A stretch of 10,847 nt of DNA from assembly GCA_900752095.1 (NCBI GenBank), contig CAADUD010000137.1:1-10847 (forward strand), written 5' to 3'. The translations under genes were made by a program, and so were the position numbers. Of the stretch, positions 1-6,519 are shown one piece after another (position 1 is the stretch's first letter; every line of letters begins with the position of its first letter). This stretch comes from Clostridia bacterium. Its GTDB lineage: Bacteria > Bacillota > Clostridia > TANB77 > CAG-508. The notes beneath the pieces were generated by a model that saw only the letters and a program-made list of their open reading frames with translations, was not told the DNA's origin and searched no databases.

Positions 1-1042
1 AGCAAATCAAAATCCTGGATTTCTTTTTCAAGATAGAAACAATATATACCTTTTTTTGATTTGGATAATATTGTTCCATGTTACTAACAAAATTTTGAAT
101 CGCTGGTTCATTATGCGCTCCATCAAAAATGATAGTTGGAAATTGATTTAATTTTTCAAATCTTCCCGGATGTTTTACATTCTTTAAACTTTCTATTGCT
201 TTAAAATCTTGAATAGAAAATCCTTTTTGTTTAATAATTTCTAAAGCTTTTAAACACATAGCAGTATAGTAAATTTGAATTTTCCCTTTCAAATTGGTAC
301 TAACATCTTGGTTGTTATATGTAAAATATTGTAGCCCTCCTTGTTCTCGATAATTCGTAATTTCCTCTCGCTTTAAATAATAAAGTTGATTTTGTACTTC
401 TTTACATTTATTCTGTATAATAGGAAATACTTCTCCATTTTCTTGCCTATTTTCCAATTCTAAAAAAATAGTATTAGAATTTTGCTTGATAATTCCTGCT
501 TTTTTCTCAGCAATTTCTGTTAAAGTATTTCCTAGTATCTTCATATGATCATAACCAATGCTGGTAATAATCGAAATAAGTGGATTTATGATATTCGTAC
601 AATCTAAAATCCCTCCCATTCCTGTTTCCAATAAAATAAAGTCACAATTTTTTCTTGCGAAATAGATAAAAGCCAAAGAAGTTATTACTTCAAAATGTCT
701 TACAGGAATCTCATGGGTCTGATTATACAAATTAATAATTGGATCCATTTCTTTTAAAATTTCTTCTATTTCTTGGTTTGAAATAGGTATATCATTTACA
801 CAAATTCTTTCGTTAAATTGAATTAAATGAGGAGAAATATATGTTCCTACTTTGTACCCTTGGTCAACAAGAACGCGGTTTAACATTGCAACAATGCTAC
901 CTTTTCCATTTGTTCCAGCTACATGAATTACAGTACCTTTCTTGTGTGGGTTTTGAAATTTTTCCATTAGCCAATACATTGTATTTAAAGTAGTTTTTTC
1001 TGTAATTCTTTTAAATTTTTCTAAATATTGTTGAATATTCAT
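1..1042 (-). CDS. folC: Folylpolyglutamate synthase / dihydrofolate synthase, C-terminus cut by window edge
   Basis: This enzyme adds glutamate to dihydropteroate and/or reduced folates in the cytoplasm using ATP, making and retaining folate. Reading down from ATG at 1042 gives 347 uninterrupted codons to the window edge. FolC proteins are usually about 420-440 residues, so roughly 80-90 residues are missing. Visible family motifs are the P-loop HVAGTNGKGS near residue 45, YISPHL, HFEVITSLAF, a GMGGILDCTN stretch, SIGYDHMKILG with EKKAGIIK, HPGRFE, and FDGAHNEPA near the edge. The motif that usually reads GGRLDATN has Ile in place of Arg here. The start fits the family's usual distance to the P-loop, but no Shine-Dalgarno sequence is seen before it. 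The gene follows the sortase gene by 134 bases with no clear terminator, so cotranscription is possible. Identity is firm; the substrate split (DHFS, FPGS or both) is not readable. Confidence 0.95.
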   Translation of the reverse strand, partial: MNIQQYLEKFKRITEKTTLNTMYWLMEKFQNPHKKGTVIHVAGTNGKGSIVAMLNRVLVDQGYKVGTYISPHLIQFNERICVNDIPISNQEIEEILKEMDPIINLYNQTHEIPVRHFEVITSLAFIYFARKNCDFILLETGMGGILDCTNIINPLISIITSIGYDHMKILGNTLTEIAEKKAGIIKQNSNTIFLELENRQENGEVFPIIQNKCKEVQNQLYYLKREEITNYREQGGLQYFTYNNQDVSTNLKGKIQIYYTAMCLKALEIIKQKGFSIQDFKAIESLKNVKHPGRFEKLNQFPTIIFDGAHNEPAIQNFVSNMEQYYPNQKKVYIVSILKKKSRILIC

Positions 1043-1176
1043 TTTGTTTTTTAGTATTTACTTCTTTCTATGTTTTTTTTTATTAATCTTGTTCATTCCT
1101 TGTTTTAATTCATTATTTTTCTTTTGAATTTTCCTTTTTTATTAATAATTCTTTTAGTTTTTTATGGTCATTGTTA
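1043..1176. other. Intergenic spacer between sortase gene and folC
   Basis: This 134-base stretch is extremely T-rich on the plus strand. I see no hairpin terminator, no clear promoter for folC, and only tiny lysine-rich reading frames, the longest with an ATG being 12 codons. No feature can be supported inside it. Confidence 0.5.
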
Positions 1177-1911
1177 CTATTTTACTTCTCTTAGCCTTAC
1201 TGCTAATCTTTGCTTTCCATGGTTTGTACAAGTAATTAGGGTCATTTCTCTTATTCCATTTTGTAATTGCCATAATTGACTTGTACAACTTCTATCTGTA
1301 GGTTCTACCACTTGTTTATCAATAACTTGATATGTTATGGTTCTACCTGTTAAGTCTGTTAACTCTGCAGTATCTCCGTTTTTTAATTTATGTAAATTTC
1401 CAAACATTTTTCCACTTTCATAATAATGCCCTGCAATACAATAATTGCCAAATTCATTTGGGGCTGGTCCCCAAAATTTGTTTAAGGAAACAAACAACAA
1501 ATCCGGTGAAGTAGCTGAAAGAACTACATATTCTAAATCGATACTAGGTATTTTTAGAATTGCCTCTGTTGTATACTCTACTCCATCTGTAGATACATAA
1601 GTTCCTGTATCTATCGCAGTGTCTTTTTTCATCTCGTCTTCATGTTTTTTTTCTTCTTCGGTGTCTAAAATAACTACAATCACATCATCTTCTGTTTGTT
1701 TTACCGTATCATCTATTTGGTATTTAACTTGTGCTAATATTTCTTTGGAAACTTGTTCACTTCTATTTCTATCATATTCTGCATAAATATAATAAGAAAA
1801 TAAAAGGCAAATCAAAAAAACAGACAAAAAGAACTCTATTTTATAAATAAGTTTTTTTCTCTTAATTTCCGGTGTCACATATAATTTTTCTGTTACTAAG
1901 ATTTGATTCAC
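1177..1911 (-). CDS. Membrane-anchored sortase family transpeptidase
   Basis: A cysteine transpeptidase that would join surface proteins to the cell wall or to each other outside the membrane. The 244-residue product starts with a basic segment, then one transmembrane helix (about residues 22-44), a charged Glu/Asp/Lys-rich stalk (about 45-110) and a sortase domain (about 115-240). The catalytic set is visible: His162 in IAGHYY, Cys228 in TLITCTN and Arg235 in GKQRLAVR. Gly-Asn-Tyr before the His and the TLxTC box are typical. I cannot fix the class; clostridial class D-like is a guess. The start is GTG at 1911, with GAAAGG eight to nine bases upstream and an extended -10 promoter further up. 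No LPXTG-type substrate is encoded in the window, and folC downstream is unrelated in function. Confidence 0.9.
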   Translation of the reverse strand: MNQILVTEKLYVTPEIKRKKLIYKIEFFLSVFLICLLFSYYIYAEYDRNRSEQVSKEILAQVKYQIDDTVKQTEDDVIVVILDTEEEKKHEDEMKKDTAIDTGTYVSTDGVEYTTEAILKIPSIDLEYVVLSATSPDLLFVSLNKFWGPAPNEFGNYCIAGHYYESGKMFGNLHKLKNGDTAELTDLTGRTITYQVIDKQVVEPTDRSCTSQLWQLQNGIREMTLITCTNHGKQRLAVRLREVK

Positions 1912-1950
1912 AAGAATATTCCTTTCTTTTTTTGTATTACTCTCTATTTT

Positions 1951-1959
1951 ATTATATCA
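1951..1959 (-). promoter_or_regulatory. Extended -10 promoter for the sortase gene
   Basis: The minus strand reads TGATATAAT, a perfect extended -10 (TGn plus TATAAT), 39 bases before the GTG start. The -35 position holds only a weak TTTTAA-like sequence, as often seen with extended -10 promoters. The assignment is inferred from consensus and position. Confidence 0.6.
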
Positions 1960-2021
1960 TTTCTTTTTTTATTTTAAAAGGGGATTTCTCTAAAAAATAG
2001 AAATTGTTATAAATTTACAAT

Positions 2022-2087
2022 TTGTAGTTGATAATTCTCTTCAAGCAATTGTCTCAAAATAAATTTATTTTAAGAAACTAACTACAA
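2022..2087. repeat. Inverted repeat enclosing a 16-base A/T palindrome
   Basis: TTGTAGTT at 2022-2029 is matched by its reverse complement AACTACAA at 2080-2087. Between them, 2056-2071 is a perfect 16-base palindrome of A and T, extended by three more pairs (2052-2054 with 2073-2075) after one mismatch. It could form a weak stem-loop in the ndoA 3' region or be a small relic element. There is no proof of function. Confidence 0.45.
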
Positions 2088-2116
2088 CTATAAAAAATCA
2101 TCAGATTTCTAATGGG

Positions 2117-2218
2117 TTTAAGAAGTATTCCTTTGGGTTGGAAATTAACCAAAAAGAAACGTTCCCAATGGCTGAAAATTTGCCAAAAAAGAACGTACCT
2201 AATGGTTGAAAATTAATC
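2117..2218. repeat. Three imperfect 34-base tandem repeats overlapping the ndoA 3' end
   Basis: Units lie at 2117-2150, 2151-2184 and 2185-2218 with an exact period of 34. Units two and three match at 26 of 34 positions; units one and two match at about 20. Shared blocks are AAGAA, a CGT-containing core, AATGG and GAAAATT. The last unit covers the ndoA stop codon and its last codon, so the cluster abuts or invades the gene end. I do not recognise the repeat family. Confidence 0.7.
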
Positions 2219-2566
2219 TTCGTTAATTCCAAAACTTACTCCTAGTGCATTATTAATTTGTGACATAATTTTTTCATCATCTATATGTCCAATTTTTTCT
2301 TTTAATCTACTTTTATCAATAGTGCGAATTTGTTCTGTCAACACTACTGATTCAGCTTTTAATCCACTTTGCACTGGATCTATTTCAATATGTGTAGGTA
2401 ATTTTGTTTTTCCCGTTTGTGAAGTAATTGCTGCTGCGATTACTGTAGGGCTATGCTTATTACCAATATCATTTTGAATAATTAATACCGGTCTTATTCC
2501 ACCTTGTTCGGATCCAACTACTGGACTTAAATCTGCATAAAACATATCTCCTCTTTTTACTACCAT
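2213..2566 (-). CDS. ndoA: MazF-family mRNA interferase (NdoA/EndoA type)
   Basis: A sequence-specific, ribosome-independent endoribonuclease of a type II toxin-antitoxin system. The 117-residue product closely resembles Bacillus subtilis NdoA: it has RGDMFYADLSPVVGSEQGG near the start, then RPVLIIQND, AAITSQ, KLPTHIEI and LTEQIRTIDKSRL. The residues known to be catalytic in the Bacillus protein fall at the same numbers, Arg25 and Thr48. I place the start at ATG 2566 because AGGAG at 2575-2579 is eight bases upstream. A GTG at 2575 in the same frame overlaps that site and would add three residues that Bacillus NdoA lacks. In many Firmicutes a ribbon-helix-helix antitoxin gene sits directly upstream; here the upstream gene is a GerS-like protein and no antitoxin is found. 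Confidence 0.95.
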   Translation of the reverse strand: MVVKRGDMFYADLSPVVGSEQGGIRPVLIIQNDIGNKHSPTVIAAAITSQTGKTKLPTHIEIDPVQSGLKAESVVLTEQIRTIDKSRLKEKIGHIDDEKIMSQINNALGVSFGINED

Positions 2567-2574
2567 TTTCTTCA

Positions 2575-2579
2575 CTCCT
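2575..2579 (-). promoter_or_regulatory. Ribosome binding site deciding the ndoA start
   Basis: AGGAG on the minus strand lies eight bases before ATG 2566. It overlaps an in-frame GTG at 2575, which argues against that codon as the start. Confidence 0.75.
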
Positions 2580-2726
2580 ACTATTTTACTATTTTTATTT
2601 CGATATATTTTAAGAATTAGCGAAACATAAAAATATAGTTTTGAGAGGTCGATATTTTTTGTATTCTGGCAGAAACTAGCAATATCTTTTCGTAACTCAC
2701 CTTTTTGTGCTAAAACTTTATTTCAT

Positions 2727-3467
2727 CTAGCATAAGTCATTTTCACCTTTTTCTATTTGAAAAGCTAATATCTCCTCTTTCTTTATACTATTTATTTTTA
2801 TCTCATTATATAATATGTAAACTAAATTTTTTTGGTTCTTATCTTGTACTATTAATTTTGTAATTTTTCCTGTTGTTTTATCAATAAATAGCTTTTTATA
2901 GGAAATATAAGGATTTTCATGTTCTAGTTTTACTTCCATTATTAACATGTTGTTTTCTTCATACATTTTGCTATTTTTGCCAGATGATTTTGCTGTTTGA
3001 TAATCGGTAATGAAAGAATTTAACCACAAATAATGATCTGTTAAATAAGTATAATTTTCATATACTTTAGTTAGATTTAATTTTGTGTTTTGTATCGTCA
3101 ATTTGCTTCCATCATAAATAGTTTCTAATCCCTTTATATTACTCGGTTCCTCTACCACTTGCTTTTCAATGTTTGGACTTACATAATTTTGTTTTATTCT
3201 ATACTTTGTAGTATTTTTATTACTTTCTATTGTTACTTCAATTTCTGCCTCATAAGAGCTAATATTTAAAATATATTCTTCAATTTCTTGATTTGTTTTC
3301 TTATTTAAATTATTACCCAAATTTAAATTTTTATTAACATTTTGTGAAAAAAAGTAAATTGTTAGTCCTAAACCTATAAGAATTACTAATAAAATTCCCC
3401 ATATTAAAATATGATTTTTCTTTTGTAAAATTTTCGCTATTGTTTCATTTTTCATTTTCGTTTTCAT
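2727..3467 (-). CDS. Membrane-anchored GerS/LolA-like protein
   Basis: A 246-residue protein with a basic N-terminus, one transmembrane helix (about residues 20-40) and an extracytoplasmic domain rich in beta-strand-like segments. The patterns IEEYILNISSYEAEIEVTI early and YISYKKLFIDKTTGKITKL late recall LolA-fold proteins and the clostridial germination protein GerS family. In Clostridioides difficile, gerS lies in the alr2-ndoAI-ndoA neighbourhood, and the ndoA next door here supports the same lineage. GerS is a lipoprotein needed for spore cortex breakdown, but this protein has no lipobox Cys and would stay anchored by its helix. Function is therefore inferred only at family level. The start is ATG 3467, with AAAGGATG about ten bases upstream; an out-of-frame ATG at 3480 opens only 11 codons. 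Confidence 0.7.
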   Translation of the reverse strand: MKTKMKNETIAKILQKKNHILIWGILLVILIGLGLTIYFFSQNVNKNLNLGNNLNKKTNQEIEEYILNISSYEAEIEVTIESNKNTTKYRIKQNYVSPNIEKQVVEEPSNIKGLETIYDGSKLTIQNTKLNLTKVYENYTYLTDHYLWLNSFITDYQTAKSSGKNSKMYEENNMLIMEVKLEHENPYISYKKLFIDKTTGKITKLIVQDKNQKNLVYILYNEIKINSIKKEEILAFQIEKGENDLC

Positions 3468-3497
3468 ATTTTATTTTCATCCTTTCTTTTTTTATAT

Positions 3498-3555
3498 TTT
3501 ACCTATGCACATACTTTTCTAATTGTATATTTGAGATATATTTTTCATAGGTAAA
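3498..3555. promoter_or_regulatory. 10-base perfect inverted repeat upstream of the GerS-like gene
   Basis: TTTACCTATG at 3498-3507 is matched exactly by its reverse complement CATAGGTAAA at 3546-3555, with 38 bases between. The near arm lies about 30 bases before the start at 3467. A -10-like TACAAT occurs between the arms on the minus strand, with no good -35. It may be an operator pair or a 5' leader stem; no regulator is known. Confidence 0.4.
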
Positions 3556-3605
3556 TCCTTGTTTTACTATTTACAGTATTTAAACTTGTTCAATAAAAAT
3601 CTAAC

Positions 3606-3635
3606 AAAAAAAGAATAGCAATTACTATTCTTTTT
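3606..3635 (-). terminator. Intrinsic terminator after dusB
   Basis: AAAAAGAATAG at 3608-3618 pairs perfectly with CTATTCTTTTT at 3625-3635 around a six-base loop. On the minus strand the hairpin is followed by a run of seven T (3606-3612 read in reverse, partly in the stem). It starts ten bases after the dusB stop and would end the minD-minE-rodA-dusB unit. The stem is A/T-rich, so strength is uncertain; the symmetry could also let it act from the other side. Confidence 0.75.
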
Positions 3636-3644
3636 CATTTATAT

Positions 3645-4616
3645 TCATATTGTTTGAAAGTATTCAGCAAGACAAGTTTCTAAGTCTTGTTTCGTTTGAA
3701 TGATATTTATTTTTTGTCTAATTATCGTAGCATTAGGTAAATTTTTTAAGTAATAAGCCATGTGTTTTCTCATTTCTTTAATTCCTGTGTTTTCTCCTAG
3801 CATTTGTACTTGCAACTCTATATGTTTGATTATAGTTTGTAACTTTTCTTCTTTTGTAACCTTAGTAACATTTTTACCTTGTAAATATTCTTGTATTTCT
3901 CTAAAAATCCATGGATTACCAATGGAAGCTCTTCCTATCATAATTCCATCTACTTTGGTTTGTTCAATCATAGCTAAAGCATCTTCTTTTGTTTTTATAT
4001 CTCCATTTCCAATAACAGGAATAGACACTGCTTTTTTCACTTCTTTTATGATATCCCAATCTGCTGTTCCTGTATAAAATTCTTCTCTAGTTCTTCCATG
4101 AAGGGTAATGGCAGAAGCTCCCTTTTCTTCAGCAATTTTAGCAAGTTCTACTGCCACAATATGAGAATTATCCCACCCTTTTCTCATTTTTACAGTAACA
4201 GGTACCGTTGCTTCTTTTACTACTGTTTCTATAATTTTACTTGCTAGATTTAAGTCTAATAAAAGCTTACTTCCATCACCATTTTTTACAATTTTCGGTG
4301 CTGGACATCCCATATTAATATCTATAACATCTGCTATTTTACTAACTTCTTTTGTACTATATTTCATAGCTTCTAGGTCATTTCCGAAAATTTGTACAGC
4401 AATTGGTCTTTTTTCATTTTCCATGCTTAACAATTGTTTTGTTTTTTCATCATGGTAAAATAAGCCTTTGCTACTTACCATTTCTGTACATACTAAACCC
4501 GGGTTATATTGTTCACAGATGGTACGAAATGGCAGGTTAGTAATTCCTGCCATTGGTGCTAATAAAATGTTATTTTTTAGTGTTATATTTCCTATTTTTA
4601 ATTTGTGTAAGTACAT
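3645..4616 (-). CDS. dusB: tRNA-dihydrouridine synthase (DusB-like)
   Basis: An FMN-dependent enzyme that reduces specific uridines of tRNA to dihydrouridine in the cytoplasm. The 323-residue product shows the full Dus layout: LLAPMAG (residues 19-24) at the first strand of the TIM barrel, TEMVSSKGL, VQIFGND, the INMGCPAPK segment with catalytic Cys104, KMRKGW, LHGRTREEFYTG, the flavin-phosphate region IPVIGNGDI (199-207) and IGRASIGNPWIF, then a helical C-terminal domain. Length fits DusB proteins. ATG 4616 is preceded by GGAG seven bases upstream. It follows rodA by 76 bases without a visible terminator and ends at a strong hairpin, so it is probably the last gene of the min-rodA unit. DusB is the usual clostridial type, but the exact tRNA position cannot be read. 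Confidence 0.95.
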   Translation of the reverse strand: MYLHKLKIGNITLKNNILLAPMAGITNLPFRTICEQYNPGLVCTEMVSSKGLFYHDEKTKQLLSMENEKRPIAVQIFGNDLEAMKYSTKEVSKIADVIDINMGCPAPKIVKNGDGSKLLLDLNLASKIIETVVKEATVPVTVKMRKGWDNSHIVAVELAKIAEEKGASAITLHGRTREEFYTGTADWDIIKEVKKAVSIPVIGNGDIKTKEDALAMIEQTKVDGIMIGRASIGNPWIFREIQEYLQGKNVTKVTKEEKLQTIIKHIELQVQMLGENTGIKEMRKHMAYYLKNLPNATIIRQKINIIQTKQDLETCLAEYFQTI

Positions 4617-4692
4617 AAAGTATCTCCGTTTTTTATTCTATTCTTTCTGTTTTTAATTAAATAACTTTTATAATCTTTTAAGTTTATTTGTA

Positions 4693-5799
4693 TTATTCTC
4701 TGAACATTGCTTTTTGTCTACGCCCACTAATATTTAATAAAATGGCAATTAAAATACAATTGGTAAGCATAGAACTTCCTCCATAACTCACAAAAGGTAG
4801 TGGAATTCCGGTAATTGGTAAAAGTCCCATTGTCATTCCTATATTTTCCACCATATGAAAGAAGAAAATTCCTGCAATCCCAGCTGCAATATAAGATCCT
4901 ATATCGTTTTTAGCTGTTTTTGCCACATAAATTGCTTTTGTTATTAAAACAACATATAAAATAATAACAGCCCCTGCTACAATAAATCCCATTTCTTCGC
5001 CGATTACGGCAAAAATGAAGTCCGTAGTTTTTGGATATAAATAGCCTAGTTGTGTCTGGTTTCCTTTTAATAAGCCCATACCGAATATTTGTCCTGCGCC
5101 AATTGCAAGCTTAGATTGAATAATATTATATCCTGCACCTCTTGGATCTAAATCTGGATTTAAATATACATCAATTCTTGTTTTTGCATGTTCTGGCAAA
5201 ATAAAAAAGTAAGCAACCGGTATAATAATAACCACCAATAAGATAGAGGTAATAATATATTTTTTGTCCACTCCTGCTACAAATAACATAAAGATAAGAG
5301 CAAATAAAAAAGCTAGTGCTGTTCCATAATCTGGTTGCTTTATAATTAATAATACGGGTACTGCAACTGTTAAAATGATAAGCCCTAGTTTTAAAAAGCG
5401 ATTCATTTCGGTTTTTCCTTTTTTTTGTATTTTAACAATTACATCTGCAGTAAATAAAACTACTGCAATTTTAGCAAATTCTGCTGGCTGTATTGTAAAA
5501 GGTCCTATGCTATACCAACTGGTTGCACCATTAATTGGTTCTGTAAATAAAACACCTATTAATAAAAGCAGACTAATACCATAAAGAACCGGTGAAATCT
5601 TAGCAAAAAATTCATAGTCTATTAGAATGACTGCTATCATAACTGGTACACTAATAATAAGCCACATAATTTGCTTTTTTAATTCATCATAATTTGAATT
5701 TTGAGTGGAAGAAAACAGTGCTATTACCCCAATAATAATAAGTAATATCGTACACACTAAAATTCCCCACTCAATATTTCGTAATATTCTTTTCTTCAT
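4693..5799 (-). CDS. rodA: SEDS-family peptidoglycan glycosyltransferase RodA
   Basis: A polytopic membrane enzyme that polymerises lipid II into glycan strands during cell elongation, working with a class B PBP. The 368-residue product has about ten hydrophobic segments. SEDS landmarks are present: FTIQPAEFAKI (about residues 101-111) with its conserved Glu, IKQPDYGTAL (about 153-162) with the Asp that is essential in RodA, PRGAGYNIIQSKLAIGAG, TTDFIFAVIGEE, and the C-terminal GIPLPFVSYGGSS. I start at ATG 5799, seven bases after GAGG (5807-5810). A TTG six bases earlier lies too close to that site. The gene begins 14 bases after the minE stop, so it is likely cotranscribed and perhaps coupled. 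RodA rather than FtsW or SpoVE is favoured by the min neighbourhood and by the absence of division or mur genes; sequence alone does not settle it. Confidence 0.92.
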   Translation of the reverse strand: MKKRILRNIEWGILVCTILLIIIGVIALFSSTQNSNYDELKKQIMWLIISVPVMIAVILIDYEFFAKISPVLYGISLLLLIGVLFTEPINGATSWYSIGPFTIQPAEFAKIAVVLFTADVIVKIQKKGKTEMNRFLKLGLIILTVAVPVLLIIKQPDYGTALAFLFALIFMLFVAGVDKKYIITSILLVVIIIPVAYFFILPEHAKTRIDVYLNPDLDPRGAGYNIIQSKLAIGAGQIFGMGLLKGNQTQLGYLYPKTTDFIFAVIGEEMGFIVAGAVIILYVVLITKAIYVAKTAKNDIGSYIAAGIAGIFFFHMVENIGMTMGLLPITGIPLPFVSYGGSSMLTNCILIAILLNISGRRQKAMFRE

Positions 5800-5813
5800 A
5801 CCCAAACCTCATT

Positions 5814-6497
5814 TTATGAATTTGCTTTTACTTCTTGTTTATTAGCTTCTTCTTGTTTGTTAGTTTGTTCTTGTTTTGGGCCATCTTTTTGTTCTTTTAT
5901 AGTTTCTTCCTTGTTTACTGTTTGCTCTTCTTGCGATTTTTTTGGATTGCATAAATTTTCTTGACTTTCTTGAGTATCTAAACTTTTTTTGTTGTCTTTT
6001 TCTAACTGTTTCTGCTCTTGTTTTTGTTCAGATGTTTCTTGTTCTTCTAATTTATTTTCACCATCTTCACTTTCTATTTTCTCTTTTTGCTCAGACTTGT
6101 TGGTTTCACTTTCTAAGGAATTGGATTCTTGGTTTGTTTCTTTGCTCGTTTCTTTGTTTATTTCTGATTCTTTTTTAGAATTTACTTCTACTTTTCTAGC
6201 TTCATTTTTAATAGTAACAATTGGAATATTAGCATATAATGCAGGAGCTCCAATTGTACCATCTTCATTTGTTTTATTTGTCAATTTAACATCAATGGCT
6301 TTTTCATCGATATCAATATATTTTTTAATTACCTCTATAATTTCTTGCCTCATTAACTCTAAAAAGTCTGCAGATACATTAGCTCTGTCCTGCATGAGTA
6401 CTAGGTGTAATCTTTCCTTTGCTGTATTGGAACTTTCTTTTGACTTTTTCTCTTTCTTACTAAGTTTCTTAAAGAAATTCATAATGCTTTCAAACAT
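5814..6497 (-). CDS. minE: Cell division topological specificity factor MinE with long charged tail
   Basis: MinE stimulates MinD ATPase and drives MinD off the membrane, setting the division site. Residues 1-100 are a full MinE: an amphipathic start (FESIMNFFKKL), the MinD-contact helix AKERLHLVLMQDR (about 26-38) matching E. coli AKERLQIIVAERR, and the dimer domain with IIEVIKKYIDID and VKLTNK ending near NIPIVTI. E. coli MinE has 88 residues; this protein has 227. The extra 127 or so residues are almost only Lys, Glu, Gln, Asn, Ser and Thr, with EQKQEQKQ-type runs, no membrane segment and predicted disorder. ATG 6497 has GGAGGT five bases upstream and lies 22 bases after the minD stop. The tail role is unknown; it may be a linker or partner-binding region, or a slippage-expanded tract. 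Confidence 0.93.
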   Translation of the reverse strand: MFESIMNFFKKLSKKEKKSKESSNTAKERLHLVLMQDRANVSADFLELMRQEIIEVIKKYIDIDEKAIDVKLTNKTNEDGTIGAPALYANIPIVTIKNEARKVEVNSKKESEINKETSKETNQESNSLESETNKSEQKEKIESEDGENKLEEQETSEQKQEQKQLEKDNKKSLDTQESQENLCNPKKSQEEQTVNKEETIKEQKDGPKQEQTNKQEEANKQEVKANS

Positions 6498-6519
6498 ATT
6501 TTACCTCCAATGGTTGTTC

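Larger units (their letters stand above)
1912..2212. other. 301-base intergenic region with promoter, inverted repeat and tandem repeats
   Basis: This gap between the sortase gene and ndoA carries no supportable gene. It contains the sortase ribosome binding site and promoter (1921-1959), an inverted repeat enclosing an A/T palindrome (2022-2087), and most of a three-unit 34-base repeat cluster (2117-2218). No G/C-rich hairpin followed by a T run is seen for ndoA. Confidence 0.6.

Noticed and set aside
1043..1176. Lysine-rich 12-codon frame before folC
   Set aside because: Length and composition are what AT-rich spacer DNA gives by chance.
2617..2682. 21-codon minus-strand frame from TTG between ndoA and the GerS-like gene
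   Set aside because: The nearest AAGGTG is 15 bases away and the peptide has no recognisable features; too weak to call an antitoxin or leader peptide.
3760..4077. Plus-strand open frames opposite dusB, rodA, the sortase and cca
   Set aside because: All lie fully within well-supported minus-strand genes and show no coding features of their own.
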